A stretch of DNA of 55,670 bases from Lachnospiraceae bacterium UBA1683. GTDB taxonomy: Bacteria; Bacillota; Clostridia; Lachnospirales; Lachnospiraceae. The notes beneath the pieces were generated by a model. It ran no database searches and was not told the origin of the DNA. It saw only the letters and a list, made by a program, of their open reading frames with translations. Shown here one piece after another: positions 53,216-55,670 of this stretch. The first letter of the stretch is position 1, and the number at the start of each line of letters is the position of its first letter. The position numbers were made by a program, and so were the translations under genes. The DNA lies in the NCBI GenBank assembly GCA_002320245.1, contig DCKD01000076.1, forward strand, positions 1-55,670, read 5' to 3'.

Positions 53216-54013
53216 ATGTCATTAGAAGGGAAAGTTGCAGTTGTAACCGCAGCAACACGAGGGATAGGACTTGCATGTGTGCAGCGTCTGGCAAGAGAAG
53301 GTGCGGTTGTTTATATCGGAGCAAGAAATATGGAGAGAGCAGCTGCACGAGCAGAAGAACTGAATAACGAGGGATGCAATGTAAAGACCGTGTATAATGA
53401 TGCATCGAGGAAGGAAACTTATGCTTCTATGATTGAGGAAGTAATCAAGAGAGAAGGAAGGATCGATGTACTGGTCAATAATTTCGGAACTTCCGATCCA
53501 CAGAAGGATAAGGACATTAAGACAACAAAGTATGATGAGTATATTGGTACGATTGATATGAATCTTGCAAGCGTATTTATGACGGCGCAGGCAGTGATTC
53601 CACATATGGCAGCAAACGGTGGAGGAAGTATTATCAATATTTCATCCGTAGGAGGTATCTGTCCGGACATTTCACAGATTGCATATGGAACCAGTAAGGC
53701 TGCAATCAACTATCTGACGAAACTGATTGCAACCCAGTGCGCAAGAGATAACATTCGTTGCAATGCGGTACTTCCGGGGATGACGGCAACGGAGGCAGTA
53801 TCGGGTAATTTGTCGCCGGAATTCCGAGAGTTCTTCCTGAAACATATTCCTATCAAGAGAATGGGACAGCCGGAAGAAATAGCAGGAACGGTACTATACT
53901 TTGCAAGTGATGATTCCGCATACACTACAGGACAGATCGTGGATGTATCAGGTGGTTTTGGTATGCCAACTCCGCTATTCGGAGACATGATTGCGATGAA
54001 GACAAAACGCTAG
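53216..54013 (+). CDS. Probable 7alpha-hydroxysteroid dehydrogenase (SDR)
   Basis: A 265-residue short-chain dehydrogenase. The cofactor motif TAATRGIG has Arg15, and GARNME has Arg37, both suited to NADP(H) as in the Clostridium absonum enzyme. The active site is Ser144, Tyr157 and Lys161 (ISSVGGICPDISQIAYGTSK). NNFGTSDPQKDKD instead of NNAG, VLPGMTATEAVSGNLSPEFR and SGGFGMPTPLFGDM are the features I associate with clostridial bile-acid 7alpha-HSDHs. That would oxidise the 7alpha-hydroxyl of cholate and chenodeoxycholate. RBS AAAGGAGATGTACT is strong; monocistronic with a terminator. Confidence 0.75.
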   Translation: MSLEGKVAVVTAATRGIGLACVQRLAREGAVVYIGARNMERAAARAEELNNEGCNVKTVYNDASRKETYASMIEEVIKREGRIDVLVNNFGTSDPQKDKDIKTTKYDEYIGTIDMNLASVFMTAQAVIPHMAANGGGSIINISSVGGICPDISQIAYGTSKAAINYLTKLIATQCARDNIRCNAVLPGMTATEAVSGNLSPEFREFFLKHIPIKRMGQPEEIAGTVLYFASDDSAYTTGQIVDVSGGFGMPTPLFGDMIAMKTKR

Positions 54014-54101
54014 TGTATTGCTCCTTTCGCGGGATGGCTATATTAAAAAAATCTATAAGGAAAGTATTATATCTTTAATTACTGTTACTGTCTGCTTTGC
54101 T

Positions 54102-54126
54102 AAGCTCGCCTTTAGGCGGGCTTTTT
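54102..54126 (+). terminator. Terminator after the 7alpha-HSDH-like gene
   Basis: AAGCTCGCCT and AGGCGGGCTT (one G-T) with a tight loop, then TTTTT. Confidence 0.88.
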
Positions 54127-54222
54127 ATGTCCTGTTACACGGAGGACCGGAAATCACACCGAAAATTGTTGACAGAAGGAAATTTCTGGAAGAAATTGAC
54201 GAAGTGTCGAAATTGCCGGCGG

Positions 54223-54251
54223 TTGACATTCAAAAATCAATTTGCTAGAAT
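54223..54251 (+). promoter_or_regulatory. Promoter of the acidic HTH protein
   Basis: TTGACA, a 17-base spacer and TAGAAT. The leader of about 130 bases to the start at 54390 contains a small GTTC-GCTT-GAGAAC hairpin and nothing else I recognise. Confidence 0.75.
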
Positions 54252-54389
54252 AGAAAACAAAGAAAACGATTGGTTTATGAAGCAATTATTATGTTTCTAT
54301 AGTTCGCTTGAGAACGACCTTATAGGAGACGCGAAGGCAGAGGATTCCGCCGCAGCGCATTGGAAAAAGTGGAGAACAGGAGGAGCACC

Positions 54390-55580
54390 ATGGAAAATCT
54401 GACATTTGGGGAACAGGTCAAGATTATGTTGAGCAGAAAGGGGATGACAATCAAGCAGCTTGCAAGACTGATTGAAGAACGTACAGGGAAAGCGATGTCG
54501 CGGCAGAACCTGACGCAGAGACTGGGAAGAGATAATTTTCAGGAGCAGGATATGCGGCTGATTGCGGCAATACTCGGATGCCCGTTTTATCTGAGTATCT
54601 TTCCGATGGAAGGTTCAGAGGACGCACAGGTTGTGGAAGACGCGGCAGTGAAGTATGCGAATCAGGCAAAACTGAAGGATAGAGAGCCTGAAAAAGTGAT
54701 TGCACAGCAACCGATGGCGGAACCTGTGAAAGCTGTCAAAAATCAGCCGGCAGGAGAAGAACGTGATATGACAATTGGAGAATTGTATGAGATTCACGAG
54801 GAGCTGGACGAGCTGGAGGAAACGGTGAAAGCAGGAGAACCGGTTACGGAAGGGGATGTGCAGTCCGCAGTAGAAGAGTCTGTGATGGATGCGGAAGAGG
54901 CTGAAGCAGAGATACCGATGCAGGAATCGTCAGGGATAACAGCAGAGACGCCGAAAGAAGCGGGAGAGGAAGCATATTCAGAGGACGGTATATCGGCAGA
55001 TACCATCATGGATACAACGGAGGGAGAGGAACTTTCCGAAGGGCAGGCAGAGAGCCCGGATGAATCTGTAAGCGCAGAAGAGAATGCCATACCGCAGTCC
55101 GAACCGGAAACGGCTTACGGCGTACCGGAAGGACAGCCGGTGGTGGCGGAAACAGAAGCAGCTCCTGCCAGGGAGCCGCGGCAGGAGGATCATGCGAGGA
55201 AGAAAGACCGTTTCCGTTCAGGCGGTATTTTCCTGAGAAGAAAGAATGTTTCGAGACAGGAAGAGGTGAAAGCGGAGACGCCGGCAGAAGAGAAGAAGAC
55301 ACAATCCCCGATCACACCGGATTCCGATGATTTCGAGCCGGTTATTAAGCATGAAGATGTCAAAGAAGATTTGTTGGTTGGAGAGTTGAACCCGTACACG
55401 GGACATGAATATCAGTCTAACAGTGTGCGGATGCATCCGAACAGAATCGGATATGTGCAGGTATATGACCGTACACAGCATAAGTGGACAGATATGACAG
55501 AGTGGGCATTTCTTGGCTATCAGGAGCGGAAGAAGGCATTGCTTGGAAAGGATTATGAGCCGCCGATTTATCTGGACTAA
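54390..55580 (+). CDS. HTH protein with long acidic linker and conserved-looking C-terminus
   Basis: A 396-residue protein I do not recognise. Residues about 1-65 resemble a Cro/C1-type helix-turn-helix (FGEQVKIMLSRKGMTIKQLA, QNLTQRLGRD), followed by LILGCPF-like packing. Residues about 110-270 are rich in Glu, Ala, Ser and Pro and presumably disordered. A basic patch (KKDRFRSGGIFLRRKNVSRQ) follows. The last 60 residues (LNPYTGHEYQSNSVRMHPNR, YVQVYDRTQHKWTDMTEWAF) look folded and rich in aromatics. RBS CAGGAGGAGCACC precedes the ATG. There is no membrane segment and no partner gene. It may tether DNA or RNA to another factor. Confidence 0.8.
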   Translation: MENLTFGEQVKIMLSRKGMTIKQLARLIEERTGKAMSRQNLTQRLGRDNFQEQDMRLIAAILGCPFYLSIFPMEGSEDAQVVEDAAVKYANQAKLKDREPEKVIAQQPMAEPVKAVKNQPAGEERDMTIGELYEIHEELDELEETVKAGEPVTEGDVQSAVEESVMDAEEAEAEIPMQESSGITAETPKEAGEEAYSEDGISADTIMDTTEGEELSEGQAESPDESVSAEENAIPQSEPETAYGVPEGQPVVAETEAAPAREPRQEDHARKKDRFRSGGIFLRRKNVSRQEEVKAETPAEEKKTQSPITPDSDDFEPVIKHEDVKEDLLVGELNPYTGHEYQSNSVRMHPNRIGYVQVYDRTQHKWTDMTEWAFLGYQERKKALLGKDYEPPIYLD

Positions 55581-55598
55581 ATTCAAAATGGCAGGATG

Positions 55599-55632
55599 CG
55601 TAACAGTTCTGCCGGAAGGCTGAACTGTTACG
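55599..55632. terminator. Perfect 11-bp hairpin at window end
   Basis: CGTAACAGTTC and GAACTGTTACG pair perfectly around 12 bases. It is followed by AAAGGAGGATGAGG rather than T, so it is either a weak terminator of the acidic protein or part of the leader of the next gene, which lies outside the window. Confidence 0.5.
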
Positions 55633-55670
55633 AAAGGAGGATGAGGAAGTTTGAAACAATGAAGTAGCAA

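Overview
The window looks like chromosome of an anaerobic, spore-lineage gut Lachnospiraceae (Bacillota). Supporting evidence includes AGGAGG-type ribosome sites throughout, oxygen-sensitive enzymes (class III ribonucleotide reductase NrdD/NrdG, the hydrogenase maturase HydE), a complete atpBEFHAGDC operon, PTS components, a possible spore-protein remnant, fucosidases and a probable bile-acid 7alpha-hydroxysteroid dehydrogenase. I cannot name the genus or species from the sequence alone.

Layout. 1-6800: tRNA-Asn with terminator, then a glycoside-use module (divergent AraC regulator, GPH symporter, creatininase-like protein, domain-swapped GH3 glucosidase) and a small GIY-YIG protein. 6840-9210: nrdD with an NrdR-type box and its own terminator. 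About 9240-27350: an AT-rich island of about 18 kb inserted between nrdD and its partner nrdG. It carries two parallel modules for fucosylated glycans. Module 1 is a sensor kinase, a response regulator, a solute-binding protein, two permeases and a GH29 alpha-L-fucosidase; its first three genes are broken (one frameshift, two in-frame TAG codons). Module 2 is a convergent intact YesMN-type two-component pair, a binding protein, two permeases and a GH95 fucosidase preceded by nine 8-bp tandem repeats. A decayed transposase lies between the modules.

27360-34250: nrdG, a uracil permease, an SDR, then a sulfur cluster (cysK, metY, hydE, tRNA-Cys). 34250-41170: an AEC transporter, a small minus-strand transcription unit without a long ORF, a PRD regulator, an orphan PTS IIB, HPr (Lys at position 46) and enzyme I, with three copies of a dispersed GC-rich repeat (one copy near cysK, two here) and a patch of decayed genes. 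41170-43700: maf, a YgjP-like metalloprotein, a membrane protein and an inverted-repeat element. 43900-50360: the F1Fo ATP synthase operon, whose first gene appears to start at ACG. 50650-55670: a degenerate GGDEF-EAL protein, a VanY-type carboxypeptidase, the 7alpha-HSDH candidate and an unrecognised HTH protein with a long acidic middle.

No single novel system stands out as certain. The strongest leads are the decaying/intact fucosidase module pair splitting nrdD from nrdG, the 20-27 nt hairpin repeat that coincides with a stop codon and lies inside a small promoter-to-terminator unit, the large dispersed repeat that forms the C-terminus of a PTS protein, the ACG start of atpB, and the unrecognised acidic HTH protein. 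All family calls come from reading motifs in the translations; no database search was run.
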